A stretch of 19,994 nucleotides of DNA from Planctomycetota bacterium (GCA_029573975.1 JAKQBU010000008.1:1-19994); one strand, 5' to 3'; positions 7,597 through 15,472 are shown, counted from the stretch's first letter. Notes: generated from the sequence alone by a model not told the origin. Made by a program: numbers and translations.

Positions 7597-10500
7597 TTAA
7601 AGATCCTTCTTATAGGTAATCACCACCGCTCCCGGCTGGGAGGGGATATGGACGGTTATCCCCTGAATCAGCAGGTCCTTGCCATAGATCCGGCTGCTGG
7701 CGGCCTCATCCAGGTTTTTCACGATATACCAGGCATCGGCATCCAGGCCTCTGGGCTTTAAAATCATACTGGCAACGGCGGCACTGGCCCGGCGGAACGC
7801 CTGCACCATCCCTTCGCCCAGATCCGGCCGGTCAAACTGCCAGGCCATCCAGTCGCCGTTGGACAGGCTGTACTCGGTCAGCGGATAATAATCGCCCAGA
7901 TAATACTGGTTGATGCTGCGCCATTCCGCCGTTTTTTGCCGCAGGAAATTATAATCCAAACCGTAATTCCGCAAATCCCAGCAGGCCGTGTTGTAGGGCA
8001 GCATGCAGCTCCGGAACGAATAGGTATCCAGGTCGCGCTGGCCGCTGCCGTAATAGGGGATCCAAAACGCAATTCCATAGGTATGGCACTGCTGGCCGAC
8101 CGGCTCAAAGATATAATCGCTCCGCAGCAGCGGCACCGAGCGGCGCAGGGTTTCCAGATCATTGCGGCGACCACCGCTGGCACAGGTATCAATCAACATA
8201 TCCGGATGCCGCCGGCGCAGCTCATCCCAATACGCCAGATAACCCACCACATGCTTGATCTCCGTCATGCCCTGCCGGTCCGCCGCATCTGCCCCGCGCC
8301 AGTATCCCAGCGGATCCATATTGAAATCCTGCCGGTACAAATCCACCCCTTCACTGATAATCAAGCTGTCAACATGATTGACCAGCCAATCCCAGGCGTC
8401 TGGATCACCAAGATTCAATAAACCGCCCCCACTGCCGCCCAGCACCCATTCCGGATGATTATTCGTCAGCCAGGTGCCCGAGGTGACCCGCTCCGGCTCG
8501 AACCACAAAATAATATCCATGCCGTTGGCGTGAGCATGATCGGAAACGGCCCGCAGCCCGTTCGGGAACCGGCTGGTATCCACTTCCCAAGTCCCCGTCC
8601 CCGGCCAGCAGTTGCTGGTGATATACCAGCCCGCATCCATATGCCAGAAATCCAGGGGAATTTGTTCCTCCACATACCGGTCAATGAACATCTTCTGATT
8701 GTCTTCATTCGCATTGCACATTTCGTTGTATTGATGCGAACTGCAAGCCGACATCATCGGCTCCGGCAGCGAACCGCCCGGACGCGGCAGGTTATGGGCC
8801 AGCATCCACCGCCGCCAGATATTCTGCGACCGCAGCCAATCTTTTTCCCAGAACTGCACCACCATCAACGGGCTGCGAATCTCCTCCCCCGGATACAGCC
8901 GCAAATGCGTCAATTCCTGCCCGGCGGCTATCGTCATCGTATTCGCCGCACTGTGGGTGAACGTAGCCGACCATTGCCCCGGCCAGCCCACCACCACAAT
9001 CACACCCTGGTCACCCCTCTCCAGATTAAAGTAGGACATGTCCTTATTGGTGGAACGCCCGCCGGCCGCACTGAGGGTTTTGCCGGCCTGTGGGGTCAGA
9101 ACCGTTTCGTACGGCTGATAATCATTTTGCGTGGTGGGGGCTCCCTTGAAATGATGCAGCCGAAAATCCTGTCCGTTCAATTTGGTAAACGTATCATCCA
9201 AAGCCAGAATATCCGCCAGAATCGGCGTATTCGTGCCGGAGGTGTTCTTGAAATAAACCGTCCATTCTGCCGTGGGGAAGTCATGGTAAGCTACCGCCAC
9301 ACATTTCACTTCCAGTCCCGTCGCCGGATCGGTGTAAGTTAGGGTATATTGCGTCCGATTGGCATCCAGGGATACCTGGCTTTGACTTAACGGCCAGCTG
9401 GAGAGAAAATCATCCGAAGATACCCCGTCATAAACAAACGAAAACGGCACCGCCGGCGCACTTCCGGTAAATTTATCCTTCACCCAGTCCGCCGCCTCTT
9501 CCTGTTCCTGCTGGGCCGCGATATCCCAGAAATCTACACAATTACTGTTTTCCGGATCGTTACAATACAGCCATTCCCTGGTGAACAAGGCATAATCCTG
9601 CAAGTCGATATAACAGTCCCGATTGAAGTCAAAAGTAAGATATTCCATCCCCGCGTCTCCGCAGTTCTGCGGCGGCGGCAGGATGCCGTATTTACCCATC
9701 AGGTAACTCTCCACCGCTTCCCGCAACGCCGCCTCGGCGGAATCTACCACCAGAATCTCCGCGATGTCCCCGGTAAGAAACTGCCGGCCGGGTTCCAATA
9801 CCCCCACGCCGGCGATGGTTGCGCTGTTATAGGTTAGCGCCGCAGTATTCACAGCCGCCTCCTGCGTATTTACCCGCAGGCTCTTGGCGGAACTGCTGTC
9901 ATCCTGTACCGCCGTTATCAGATAGGGACGCTCGGTTTTGAGTGCCGTTTCCGGTTCCAGGGAATCCCCCGGTGCTGCCGTGAACCACTTCACCGTCTCC
10001 GCCGCCGTGTCGCTAATCCCCAGCACAAAACCCTGGATATCCGTATAGTTGCTCAGAAATGCCTGGCTTTGTGCCCCGGCGTCAATACTGCCCACCACAT
10101 ATATACTCAGGGTGCTCACCCGCAGCGCCGCCGCGTCCACCAGATAAAATCCGTCATCCCCGTTAAAACGAATTACCGGGAATTCCCCATTCGGAAACGT
10201 TGCGGTCGTTGCCTGCGGATTGCCGAACTGGCGGACCGCATGGTTATTGGGATCCGACTGATTCTGCCAGAGAGCTACCCCGCTGCCATCCGAACTGACA
10301 CCCTCGTCCGCCTTCAGCCAGAGCACCGGCTTACCGGCCAATTGCGTGATAGTCGCATCGATTAGGGTCGTATCACAGGTATGGGAACCATTCCCATATC
10401 CGACGGCAAAATCAATAATATCCCCCGCCTGGAGAAACACCAGCCCGGAATAGCTCTCGGTATCCTCATTGTCATTGGTCTGGGCGTCGATATCCCCCGT

Positions 10501-10995
10501 AAAAATTTCATAACCCGCCGCCGACGAACCGTTCACCACGATATGCACATCGGTTGTGGTTTTGCCGGGATGGCCGACGGAAAACAGCGAGGATACGTTA
10601 TAAAAACCGGTCGCCGCCGCCGTCCATCGGTAGATACTGTACTCCCCGTTAGGCCCCGGATGAAACGCCGCGCTATGCGCCGGCCAGACCGCTCCGAAGC
10701 TGGGGCTTATCTCCGCATCCGTGGGGTTATGGATGTTCACCGGATCCGATATACTTCCCGTTCGCCAGAGTTCCAGGCCCGCCAACTCTCCAATGTTGAC
10801 AAACCCATTGTCATATAAGTTTAATGTATATGGCATAGCCAGATTAGTCGCCGAACCATAGCTCCATACTCCGTTCGGATTGCCGGCCGCAACCGAAAAA
10901 TCCGCTTCCACATCCCACTGCCCGTTTACGTTGGCCGGACCGTTTATAGCCGTTAAAAAACTAATAACCAATAAGAATAACATCTGTCTGGACAT
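7597..10995 (-). CDS. Large secreted multidomain GH36-type glycosidase with internal dockerin-like motif
   Basis: This 1132-aa exported hydrolase is paralogous to the GH36 enzyme at 418-2538. The start at 10995 (MSRQMLFLL...) is preferred over an ATG 22 codons upstream because AAGGAGA stands 7-8 nt before it and the signal peptide (1-25) follows at once. Residues 26-220 form a beta-sandwich beginning WDVEADFS and holding GVWSYG, likely carbohydrate-binding. Residues 222-440 resemble a LamG/concanavalin fold (VLWLKADEGV start). Residues 444-480 contain a single EF-hand dockerin-like repeat, DFNRDCYIDLQD, ending WLYC. The GH36 part (485-1132) has LWFEPERV (830-837), YRQDFNMDP (887-895, nucleophile D890), TCASGGRR (937-944) and LRSD (957-960, acid/base D960). 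The likely substrate is an alpha-galactosidic polysaccharide. A TTGAAA-N17-GATAAT promoter lies at 11092-11120. Confidence 0.88.
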   Translation of the reverse strand: MSRQMLFLLVISFLTAINGPANVNGQWDVEADFSVAAGNPNGVWSYGSATNLAMPYTLNLYDNGFVNIGELAGLELWRTGSISDPVNIHNPTDAEISPSFGAVWPAHSAAFHPGPNGEYSIYRWTAAATGFYNVSSLFSVGHPGKTTTDVHIVVNGSSAAGYEIFTGDIDAQTNDNEDTESYSGLVFLQAGDIIDFAVGYGNGSHTCDTTLIDATITQLAGKPVLWLKADEGVSSDGSGVALWQNQSDPNNHAVRQFGNPQATTATFPNGEFPVIRFNGDDGFYLVDAAALRVSTLSIYVVGSIDAGAQSQAFLSNYTDIQGFVLGISDTAAETVKWFTAAPGDSLEPETALKTERPYLITAVQDDSSSAKSLRVNTQEAAVNTAALTYNSATIAGVGVLEPGRQFLTGDIAEILVVDSAEAALREAVESYLMGKYGILPPPQNCGDAGMEYLTFDFNRDCYIDLQDYALFTREWLYCNDPENSNCVDFWDIAAQQEQEEAADWVKDKFTGSAPAVPFSFVYDGVSSDDFLSSWPLSQSQVSLDANRTQYTLTYTDPATGLEVKCVAVAYHDFPTAEWTVYFKNTSGTNTPILADILALDDTFTKLNGQDFRLHHFKGAPTTQNDYQPYETVLTPQAGKTLSAAGGRSTNKDMSYFNLERGDQGVIVVVGWPGQWSATFTHSAANTMTIAAGQELTHLRLYPGEEIRSPLMVVQFWEKDWLRSQNIWRRWMLAHNLPRPGGSLPEPMMSACSSHQYNEMCNANEDNQKMFIDRYVEEQIPLDFWHMDAGWYITSNCWPGTGTWEVDTSRFPNGLRAVSDHAHANGMDIILWFEPERVTSGTWLTNNHPEWVLGGSGGGLLNLGDPDAWDWLVNHVDSLIISEGVDLYRQDFNMDPLGYWRGADAADRQGMTEIKHVVGYLAYWDELRRRHPDMLIDTCASGGRRNDLETLRRSVPLLRSDYIFEPVGQQCHTYGIAFWIPYYGSGQRDLDTYSFRSCMLPYNTACWDLRNYGLDYNFLRQKTAEWRSINQYYLGDYYPLTEYSLSNGDWMAWQFDRPDLGEGMVQAFRRASAAVASMILKPRGLDADAWYIVKNLDEAASSRIYGKDLLIQGITVHIPSQPGAVVITYKKDL

Positions 10996-11091
10996 ACAAA
11001 ATCTCCTTGCTCCCCGGATTGACTGCCTGGTTTTTGTATCGGGCAGGACTGATTCAGGCATGGTTTACCGTTTCTCACCTCACGTAATGAC

Positions 11092-11120
11092 ATTATCTCA
11101 TATCCATGCCGATTTTTCAA
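11092..11120 (-). promoter_or_regulatory. Sigma-70 promoter for the large GH36 gene
   Basis: On the minus strand TTGAAA (11120-11115) and GATAAT (11097-11092) are 17 nt apart. A start near 11085 gives a leader of about 90 nt before ATG 10995. The 240-nt gap is AT-rich. A second perfect -10 hexamer (TATAAT, 11153-11148) has no acceptable -35 partner. Confidence 0.55.
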
Positions 11121-11235
11121 TAAAAAAACGTCTTTTCATCTTGTTGTATTATACCCAACTGCATAAAAAAAAGATTACAGAATTGCATTACCTCTTGTTT
11201 ATAGGAACTTTACAATTCCGCAATACTAAATCCGG

Positions 11236-11871
11236 TCATTTAGCCTCATTCCGCCGGTTATACCACCCCGGCATCTGCTCCGGCTGCACCTCCGCCCACA
11301 GGCCCCGTTTCTCCCGGCGGGCATCCTTTTCCAGCTCCCGAAACCGGCTCATCAAGACATGCTCAAATCGCGTGTCCGCATAACCATACCCCCAGCGTAT
11401 CAGTTCCTCGTTCAGCATCTTGCCGTCCGGCAGGTAAATATACGCCAGCAGACGCTGGTATTTATCTCTGGCCTTCCGGTTCGGCTCCAGCGTAACGGTC
11501 ACCTTCTGCCCCATTGCCTTTTCCCGCGTAAAGGCTGATGCCTCCGCCCCGAAATACATCTGCCCCCTCTGCGAATGTTCGGTCTCCGGCGTATCCACGC
11601 CCCACAAACGGATGCGGGTATAAGGATGTTTACCGTCGGGAATATCCAGATCGAAGGTATCGCCATCCAGTACCTGTACCACCCGAAAGGTCTTCTGATG
11701 ATAGCGGGCCTGATCCCCCTGCGGATAGACCTTCCAATACCCCAGCCGGTCCGCTGCTGCCAGCAGCAGGATTATCAGAACCACCGCTATCGTCAACCGC
11801 CTCCGTACCTTCCGCGACAGCAGCAGCCATATGCTGGAGTAAGAACCTTTTTTACGTCTTCCTTGCGTCAT
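11236..11871 (-). CDS. Membrane-anchored thermonuclease-like (SNase domain) nuclease
   Basis: The 211-aa protein has a basic N-terminus, one hydrophobic helix (about 26-40, TIAVVLIILLLAAA) and an extracytoplasmic SNase fold (60-195). It is expected to cleave DNA or RNA in a calcium-dependent manner outside the membrane. Catalytic residues of staphylococcal nuclease are all visible: D69-G-D71, R88 in RIRLWG, D93-T-P-E96 and R140 in YQRLLAY. LNEELIRWGYGYA and ARREKRGLW complete the family signature. The C-terminus ends in a short basic tail after PGWYNRR. ATG 11871 has an AGGGG only one base away, which is poor spacing. A TTG at codon 26, after GGAGG, is a possible alternative start that would keep the membrane helix. 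A promoter with overlapping dyad lies at 12010-12041. Confidence 0.88.
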   Translation of the reverse strand: MTQGRRKKGSYSSIWLLLSRKVRRRLTIAVVLIILLLAAADRLGYWKVYPQGDQARYHQKTFRVVQVLDGDTFDLDIPDGKHPYTRIRLWGVDTPETEHSQRGQMYFGAEASAFTREKAMGQKVTVTLEPNRKARDKYQRLLAYIYLPDGKMLNEELIRWGYGYADTRFEHVLMSRFRELEKDARREKRGLWAEVQPEQMPGWYNRRNEAK

Positions 11872-12009
11872 ACCCCTTTTATCGGGCAGAAAGCAAAATA
11901 TGCCAAACGTTTATGGGATTTTATCCACTTGGAAGATCCCTTGATCCCGCCGGATGGAATTATGACTCAAGTGTCTGCGATATAAAGACCCATACAGTAA
12001 TAATATTGA

Positions 12010-12036
12010 ATAAGTATATATAAATAAATAACTTAT
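12010..12036. repeat. Inverted repeat ATAAGT/ACTTAT overlapping the nuclease promoter
   Basis: ATAAGT (12010-12015) and ACTTAT (12031-12036) form a perfect six-base dyad with a 15-nt AT-only spacer. The half-sites overlap the -10 and touch the -35 of the promoter at 12013-12041, so it could be a repressor operator. It could also be a chance feature of AT-rich DNA. Confidence 0.4.
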
Positions 12037-12041
12037 GACAA
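12013..12041 (-). promoter_or_regulatory. Sigma-70 promoter for the nuclease gene
   Basis: On the minus strand TTGTCA (12041-12036) is followed after 17 nt by TATACT (12018-12013). Transcription would start near 12006, leaving a leader of about 135 nt before ATG 11871. The boxes match consensus at five of six positions each. Confidence 0.6.
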
Positions 12042-12092
12042 ATAACCTCTTTTGTTGCCCGTTCAAATACTGCCTGGGGATAATTGCGTGAT

Positions 12093-12120
12093 CCTTATTT
12101 CCACCGCATTTTGAAATAGG
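12093..12120 (+). repeat. Hairpin in the nuclease-ffh intergenic region
   Basis: CCTTATTTC (12093-12101) pairs with GAAATAGG (12113-12120) with one bulged T and an 11-nt loop. AGGGTTAACAAC follows rather than a T tract, so it is not a simple terminator. It may belong to an unrecognised RNA or leader. Confidence 0.3.
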
Positions 12121-12184
12121 AGGGTTAACAACGAATCAGGAAAGCAGCAGATCGCGAAAAGTTGGCTGAGACGGGATTTTTGGC

Positions 12185-12213
12185 TTGCATGAAGAGGGGT
12201 GCATGGCTATACT
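12185..12213 (+). promoter_or_regulatory. Sigma-70 promoter for the ffh-rplS cluster
   Basis: TTGCAT (12185-12190), a 17-nt spacer and TATACT (12208-12213) give a start near 12220 and a leader of about 93 nt before the ffh ATG. It is the only good candidate in front of ffh, and the close gene spacing downstream suggests it serves the whole cluster to the terminator at 15450. Confidence 0.6.
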
Positions 12214-12241
12214 ATTGGGTTCTAATTATGGTAGTCATGTG

Positions 12242-12254
12242 ATGTAAGTTACAT
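12242..12254 (+). repeat. Palindrome ATGTAA-G-TTACAT in the ffh leader
   Basis: A perfect six-base dyad around a central G lies about 22-34 nt downstream of the predicted ffh start site. It could be an operator or a small mRNA hairpin. There is no direct evidence for either. Confidence 0.35.
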
Positions 12255-12312
12255 GATGATAAGTACCTATGAAACATGGCGTTCGGAAGGGCGCACATGA
12301 GATAAAGTATGT

Positions 12313-13734
12313 ATGTTTGATGCACTGACGAATAAATTTAATGATGTCTTCCGCAGCATGAGCGGTCGCGGCCGGATTTCGGAGAGCAATATCCAGGATG
12401 CGATGCGGCAGGTGCGCACAGCGCTGCTGGAGGCGGATGTTAATTTTAAGGTTGTCAAGGATTTCTGCGAATCGGTGGTGCAGAAGGCCCTGGGGGCGGA
12501 GGTTATCAAGAGCCTGCATCCCAGCCAGTTGATGGTGAAGATCGTGCATGATGAGCTGACGAACCTGATGGGGCCGGTGGACAGCAAGATCTATTATGTC
12601 TCGCCGGGTCCGACGGTGATTATGCTGGCGGGCTTGCAGGGCAGCGGTAAGACGACCACGGCGGCCAAGCTGGCGAAGCTGCTGGTGAAACGGGGCAAAC
12701 GGCCGCTGCTGGTGGCGGATGACTTGCAGAGGCCGGCGGCGATCGATCAGTTGAAGACGCTGGGGCAGCAGTTGGGGATCCCGGTCTATAGCGAAGACAG
12801 TAAGAACGGGGTGGCGGTGGCGCAGAACGGGGTGAATCAGGCCCGCAAGAGCGGGCAGGATGTGGTGATCCTGGATACGGCGGGCCGGCTGCATATCGAT
12901 GTGGAGATGATGAACGAACTGACCCGGGTCTGCGATACGGTAACGCCGCACCAGATTTATCTGGTCTGCGACTCGATGACCGGGCAGGACGCGGTGAACA
13001 GTGCGAAGGAATTTAACGAGAAACTGGAGCTGGACGGGGTGATCCTGACCAAGCTGGACGGCGATGCCCGGGGCGGGGCGGCGCTGTCGGTGAAGGCAGT
13101 GACGGGCAAGCCGATCAAGTTTATCGGGATCGGGGAGAAGCTGGACAATCTGGAGGAATTTCACCCGGAGCGGATGGCCAGCCGGATTTTGGGGATGGGG
13201 GATGTGGTGAGCCTGGTGGAAAAGGCGCAGGAGCAGTTTTCCCAGGAAGAAGCGATCAAGATGCAGGAGAAGATGGCCAAAGGCTCGTTTACCTTTGACG
13301 ATTTTCTCAAGCAGATGCAGGCGATGAAGAAGATGGGGGGGATGAAGGATATCATGAAGCTGGTGCCGGGGCTGGGCAGCCAACTGGCGGGGATGCAGAT
13401 TGAGGATAAGGAAATCAGCCGGATCGAGGCAATTGTGCATTCGATGACGAAGCAGGAGCGGCGGGATCCGGATGTGATCGACGCGTCGCGGCGGCGGCGG
13501 ATCGCGCGGGGCAGCGGGACGGACCCGACGGATGTCTCGGGCCTGGTGAAGACGTTCAACCAGACGCGGCAGATGATGAAGGCGTTCAGCGGGCTTGGGA
13601 TGATGGGCCGGATGAAGGCCCTGAAGCAGATGGGCAGTATGGACCTGATGAGCGGCAAGATGCCCGGATTGAAGATTAAACAGCGGTCCAAGCGGAAGCG
13701 CGTGGAGCGTAAGAAGAAGAACCGGCGACGGTAG
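12313..13734 (+). CDS. ffh: Signal recognition particle protein Ffh (SRP54)
   Basis: Ffh binds 4.5S RNA and signal sequences on ribosomes and delivers them to FtsY through paired GTPases. The 473-aa protein shows the N helical bundle (1-85) and a G domain with GLQGSGKTTT (107-116), DLQRPAA (137-143), DTAGRLH (188-194) and TKLDGDARGG (246-255). The methionine-rich M domain (about 295-450) includes MKKMGGMKDIMK. The RNA-binding helix-turn-helix ends in SRRRRIARGSGT (392-403). A lysine/arginine-rich tail (456-473) closes the protein. Length and order are normal for the family. Its leader carries a weak GAGAT ribosome site. The gene heads a same-strand cluster with a 104-aa unknown protein, rpsP, trmD and rplS. 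That link between SRP and ribosome genes is common in bacteria. Confidence 0.98.
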   Translation: MFDALTNKFNDVFRSMSGRGRISESNIQDAMRQVRTALLEADVNFKVVKDFCESVVQKALGAEVIKSLHPSQLMVKIVHDELTNLMGPVDSKIYYVSPGPTVIMLAGLQGSGKTTTAAKLAKLLVKRGKRPLLVADDLQRPAAIDQLKTLGQQLGIPVYSEDSKNGVAVAQNGVNQARKSGQDVVILDTAGRLHIDVEMMNELTRVCDTVTPHQIYLVCDSMTGQDAVNSAKEFNEKLELDGVILTKLDGDARGGAALSVKAVTGKPIKFIGIGEKLDNLEEFHPERMASRILGMGDVVSLVEKAQEQFSQEEAIKMQEKMAKGSFTFDDFLKQMQAMKKMGGMKDIMKLVPGLGSQLAGMQIEDKEISRIEAIVHSMTKQERRDPDVIDASRRRRIARGSGTDPTDVSGLVKTFNQTRQMMKAFSGLGMMGRMKALKQMGSMDLMSGKMPGLKIKQRSKRKRVERKKKNRRR

Positions 13735-13737
13735 GCG

Positions 13738-14052
13738 ATGGTGAAATTTGCGAACCTGGAAGAATATCTGGAGTATGTCGGCACGTTTGTCAATAGTGCC
13801 TTCGGGCAGCGGTATCGCCGCCAGTTCCGGGATGTGCGGGGGACGGCGGAGCTGGCGCTGCTGGCCTCGCCCAGCGAAGAAGAGTATCGCGATTTGCAGA
13901 ATGCGGTGGCGGTGATGACAGAGGAACAGAAGCACCATCCGGAAGATCTGACCGGTGAGCAGATCCAGGAGATTGCGAAGAAAGCCCAGGCGGATTGTGG
14001 AACCGTGGGCATATTTATAAATGGTTATGTGTTAGCTTGTAAGAAAGCGTAA
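13738..14052 (+). CDS. Uncharacterised 104-aa protein between ffh and rpsP
   Basis: I do not recognise this protein. It starts 3 nt after the ffh stop (ATG 13738), so it is almost surely cotranslated with ffh. It is soluble, with no signal peptide or membrane helix. The first 60 residues look mixed helical with an aromatic and basic segment, FGQRYRRQFRDVRG (22-35). The middle is acidic and helical (ASPSEEEYRDLQ, residues about 43-54, and EQIQEIAKKAQ). The last part, CGTVGIFINGYVLACKK, has two cysteines (86 and 100) that might bind metal or form a disulfide. Its place in an SRP-ribosome operon suggests a role in translation or ribosome maturation, but that is inference from position only. It does not resemble RimM, the KH protein KhpA or YlxM. 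Confidence 0.72.
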   Translation: MVKFANLEEYLEYVGTFVNSAFGQRYRRQFRDVRGTAELALLASPSEEEYRDLQNAVAVMTEEQKHHPEDLTGEQIQEIAKKAQADCGTVGIFINGYVLACKKA

Positions 14053-14085
14053 TAAAAGTAGTAAATTTTAAGGAGTACCGAATCA

Positions 14086-14337
14086 GTGGTAAAACTTAGG
14101 CTGAAGAGAATGGGCCGGCGGCATCGTCCGTTTTACCGGATAAACGCCATGGATACCCGCACTCCCCGGGACGGCCGGGTGATTGAGGAATTGGGCTTTT
14201 ATGATCCGCTGGCGCCCGAGGGCGACAAGCAGCTCAAACTGAACGAGGAGCGGATCCGCTACTGGCTGAGCCAGGGCGCCGCGACGAGCGAGACCGTGCA
14301 GGCCATTCTGAAGAAGAAGGGCATCGCCGCCCAGTAA
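14086..14337 (+). CDS. rpsP: Small ribosomal subunit protein bS16
   Basis: The 83-aa protein is bS16, an assembly protein of the 30S subunit. It begins with GTG 14086, preceded by AAGGAG with a 10-nt gap. The family pattern is clear in MVKLRLKRMGRRHRPFYRI and in RDGRVIEELGFYDPL (28-42), followed by the ERIRYWLSQGA helix (55-65). The length is typical. It is 33 nt after the 104-aa protein and 6 nt before trmD. Confidence 0.97.
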   Translation: MVKLRLKRMGRRHRPFYRINAMDTRTPRDGRVIEELGFYDPLAPEGDKQLKLNEERIRYWLSQGAATSETVQAILKKKGIAAQ

Positions 14338-14343
14338 TCAGCC

Positions 14344-15045
14344 ATGCGAATCGATCTGCTGACACTCTTTCCGGAGATGTTTGGCGCGGTGTTCGGCCAG
14401 TCGATCCTCAAGCGGGCCTGGGATCAGGGCTTGGTGGAGATCGTCCTGACGAATATCCGCGATTACGCGACGGATAAGCATCGCAGCGTGGATGACAAAC
14501 CGTACGGCGGCGGGGCCGGGATGGTGCTGATGTGCGGCCCGCTGTTTGCGGCGGTCGAGGACCTCCAGCGGCAGGGCGAACCGGCGGACGAAGTGATCCT
14601 GCTGTGCCCGCAGGGCCAGCGGTTCACGCAGCAGATGGCCGGTGAGCTGGCCCGGAAAAAACGGATCATCCTTATCGCCGGCCACTACGAAGGATTCGAT
14701 GAGCGGATCCGAGAGCATCTGGTGAGCCGGGAGATATCGCTGGGCGATTTTGTCCTGACCGGCGGCGAGGTGCCGGCGATGGCGGTGGTGGACGCGGTGG
14801 TGCGGCTGCTGCCGGGAGCGCTGGGCGCTGCGGAATCGATAGTGGAAGAGTCGTTTTGCAATGATCTGCTGGAGTATCCGCACTATACGCGGCCGGCGGA
14901 TTTTCGCGGCTGGAAGGTGCCGGAGGTACTGGTCTCCGGCCATCATGAAGCAATCAGGCAGTGGCGTTTGCAGGAGTCGCGGGAACGGACCCGCCGGAAA
15001 CGCCCGGATATATATAAGGAAAATAAACTAGAGGAAAAGCCCTAA
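14344..15045 (+). CDS. trmD: tRNA (guanine-37-N1)-methyltransferase TrmD
   Basis: TrmD methylates G37 next to the anticodon of tRNAs reading CNN codons, using SAM, and so prevents +1 slippage. The 233-aa SPOUT-family protein carries the trefoil knot elements [10 protein letters not shown] (52-61), LLCPQGQRF (86-94), [11 protein letters not shown] (112-122) and [11 protein letters not shown] (132-142). The C-terminal domain includes [10 protein letters not shown] (175-184). The residue before SF in this segment (E169) is E, where many homologs have D. The start lies 6 nt after the rpsP stop, so translation is coupled. rimM, which often sits between these two genes, is not here. Confidence 0.97.
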   Translation: MRIDLLTLFPEMFGAVFGQSILKRAWDQGLVEIVLTNIRDYATDKHRSVDDKPYGGGAGMVLMCGPLFAAVEDLQRQGEPADEVILLCPQGQRFTQQMAGELARKKRIILIAGHYEGFDERIREHLVSREISLGDFVLTGGEVPAMAVVDAVVRLLPGALGAAESIVEESFCNDLLEYPHYTRPADFRGWKVPEVLVSGHHEAIRQWRLQESRERTRRKRPDIYKENKLEEKP

Positions 15046-15060
15046 GCGCAGGAGTTAGTT

Positions 15061-15423
15061 ATGAGAAACAGTATGCTGGAAAAAGTGGAAGCAGCGCATC
15101 TGAAAAAGGAAGTCCCGGCGTTCAAGATCGGAGATACCGTGGATGTGCATGTGAAGATCAAGGAAGGCGACAAGGAGCGGGTTCAGATATTCAACGGGAC
15201 CGTGATCGCCCGCAAAGGCAGCGGGATCAATACAAAGTTCACGGTGCGGCGGATTGTGAATAACGAAGGTGTGGAACGAGTCTTCCCGCTGCACGGCCCG
15301 AATATCATGGGCGTGGATGTCAAGCGGTCCGGTCATACCCGGCGGAGCAAGCTGTATTTCTTGCGGAACCGGTCCGGCAAAGCGGTGCGGCTGCGGGAAA
15401 AGTGGGTTGGCAGCGACAAGTAA
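15061..15423 (+). CDS. rplS: Large ribosomal subunit protein bL19
   Basis: The 120-aa protein is bL19, located at the 30S-50S interface. Typical stretches are FKIGDTVDVHVKIKEGDKERVQ (split as residues 21-42), GTVIARKGSGIN (45-56), ERVFPLHGPNI (72-82) and the RSGHTRRSKLYFLR segment (89-102). AGGAG ends 8 nt before ATG 15061, a strong site. It is 15 nt after trmD and closes the ffh cluster. An intrinsic terminator begins 26 nt after the stop codon. Confidence 0.98.
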   Translation: MRNSMLEKVEAAHLKKEVPAFKIGDTVDVHVKIKEGDKERVQIFNGTVIARKGSGINTKFTVRRIVNNEGVERVFPLHGPNIMGVDVKRSGHTRRSKLYFLRNRSGKAVRLREKWVGSDK

Positions 15424-15449
15424 TCGTAAGCCGTCTTTTCTGCCGCCCT

Positions 15450-15472
15450 GGGCGGAAAGGCGCCGCCCTTTT
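15450..15472 (+). terminator. Intrinsic terminator after rplS
   Basis: GGGCGG (15450-15455) and CCGCCC (15463-15468) form a six-base GC stem with a seven-base loop, followed by TTTT and a T-rich stretch. A second CCGCCC copy at 15443-15448 could compete with the 3' arm for pairing, although only one base separates it from the 5' arm. Confidence 0.65.

Larger units (their letters stand above)
11872..12312 (+). other. AT-rich 441-nt intergenic region with divergent promoters
   Basis: No convincing gene is seen here. The left part holds the minus-strand leader and promoter of the nuclease gene. The right part holds the plus-strand promoter and leader of ffh. The centre (about 12040-12180) has a hairpin at 12093-12120 and an AGGAGGG without a nearby start codon. 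A 18-codon cysteine-containing ORF begins at 12035 but has no ribosome site. No tRNA or clear 4.5S RNA fold was found. Confidence 0.6.

Noticed and set aside
6625..9342. Long plus-strand frames opposite prfB and the large GH36 gene
   Set aside because: They lack ribosome sites and domains, and they follow the third-position bias of the real minus-strand genes.
11148..11153. Perfect TATAAT on the minus strand upstream of the large GH36 gene
   Set aside because: No acceptable -35 box at 15-19 nt. The TTGAAA-N17-GATAAT pair closer to the gene is better.
12035..12091. 18-codon ORF with three cysteines in the nuclease-ffh gap
   Set aside because: No ribosome site, and it overlaps the minus-strand nuclease promoter. 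Too short to support by eye.
12136..12150. CAGGAAAGCAGCAG-like stretch resembling the conserved part of 4.5S SRP RNA, just upstream of ffh
   Set aside because: The tetraloop GGAAGG core and the flanking complementary arms of the SRP RNA hairpin are missing, so the match looks like chance.
12235..13938. Long minus-strand frame of 567 codons opposite ffh
   Set aside because: It is rich in histidine, arginine and proline, has no domain, and mirrors the codon use of ffh. It is an antisense shadow.
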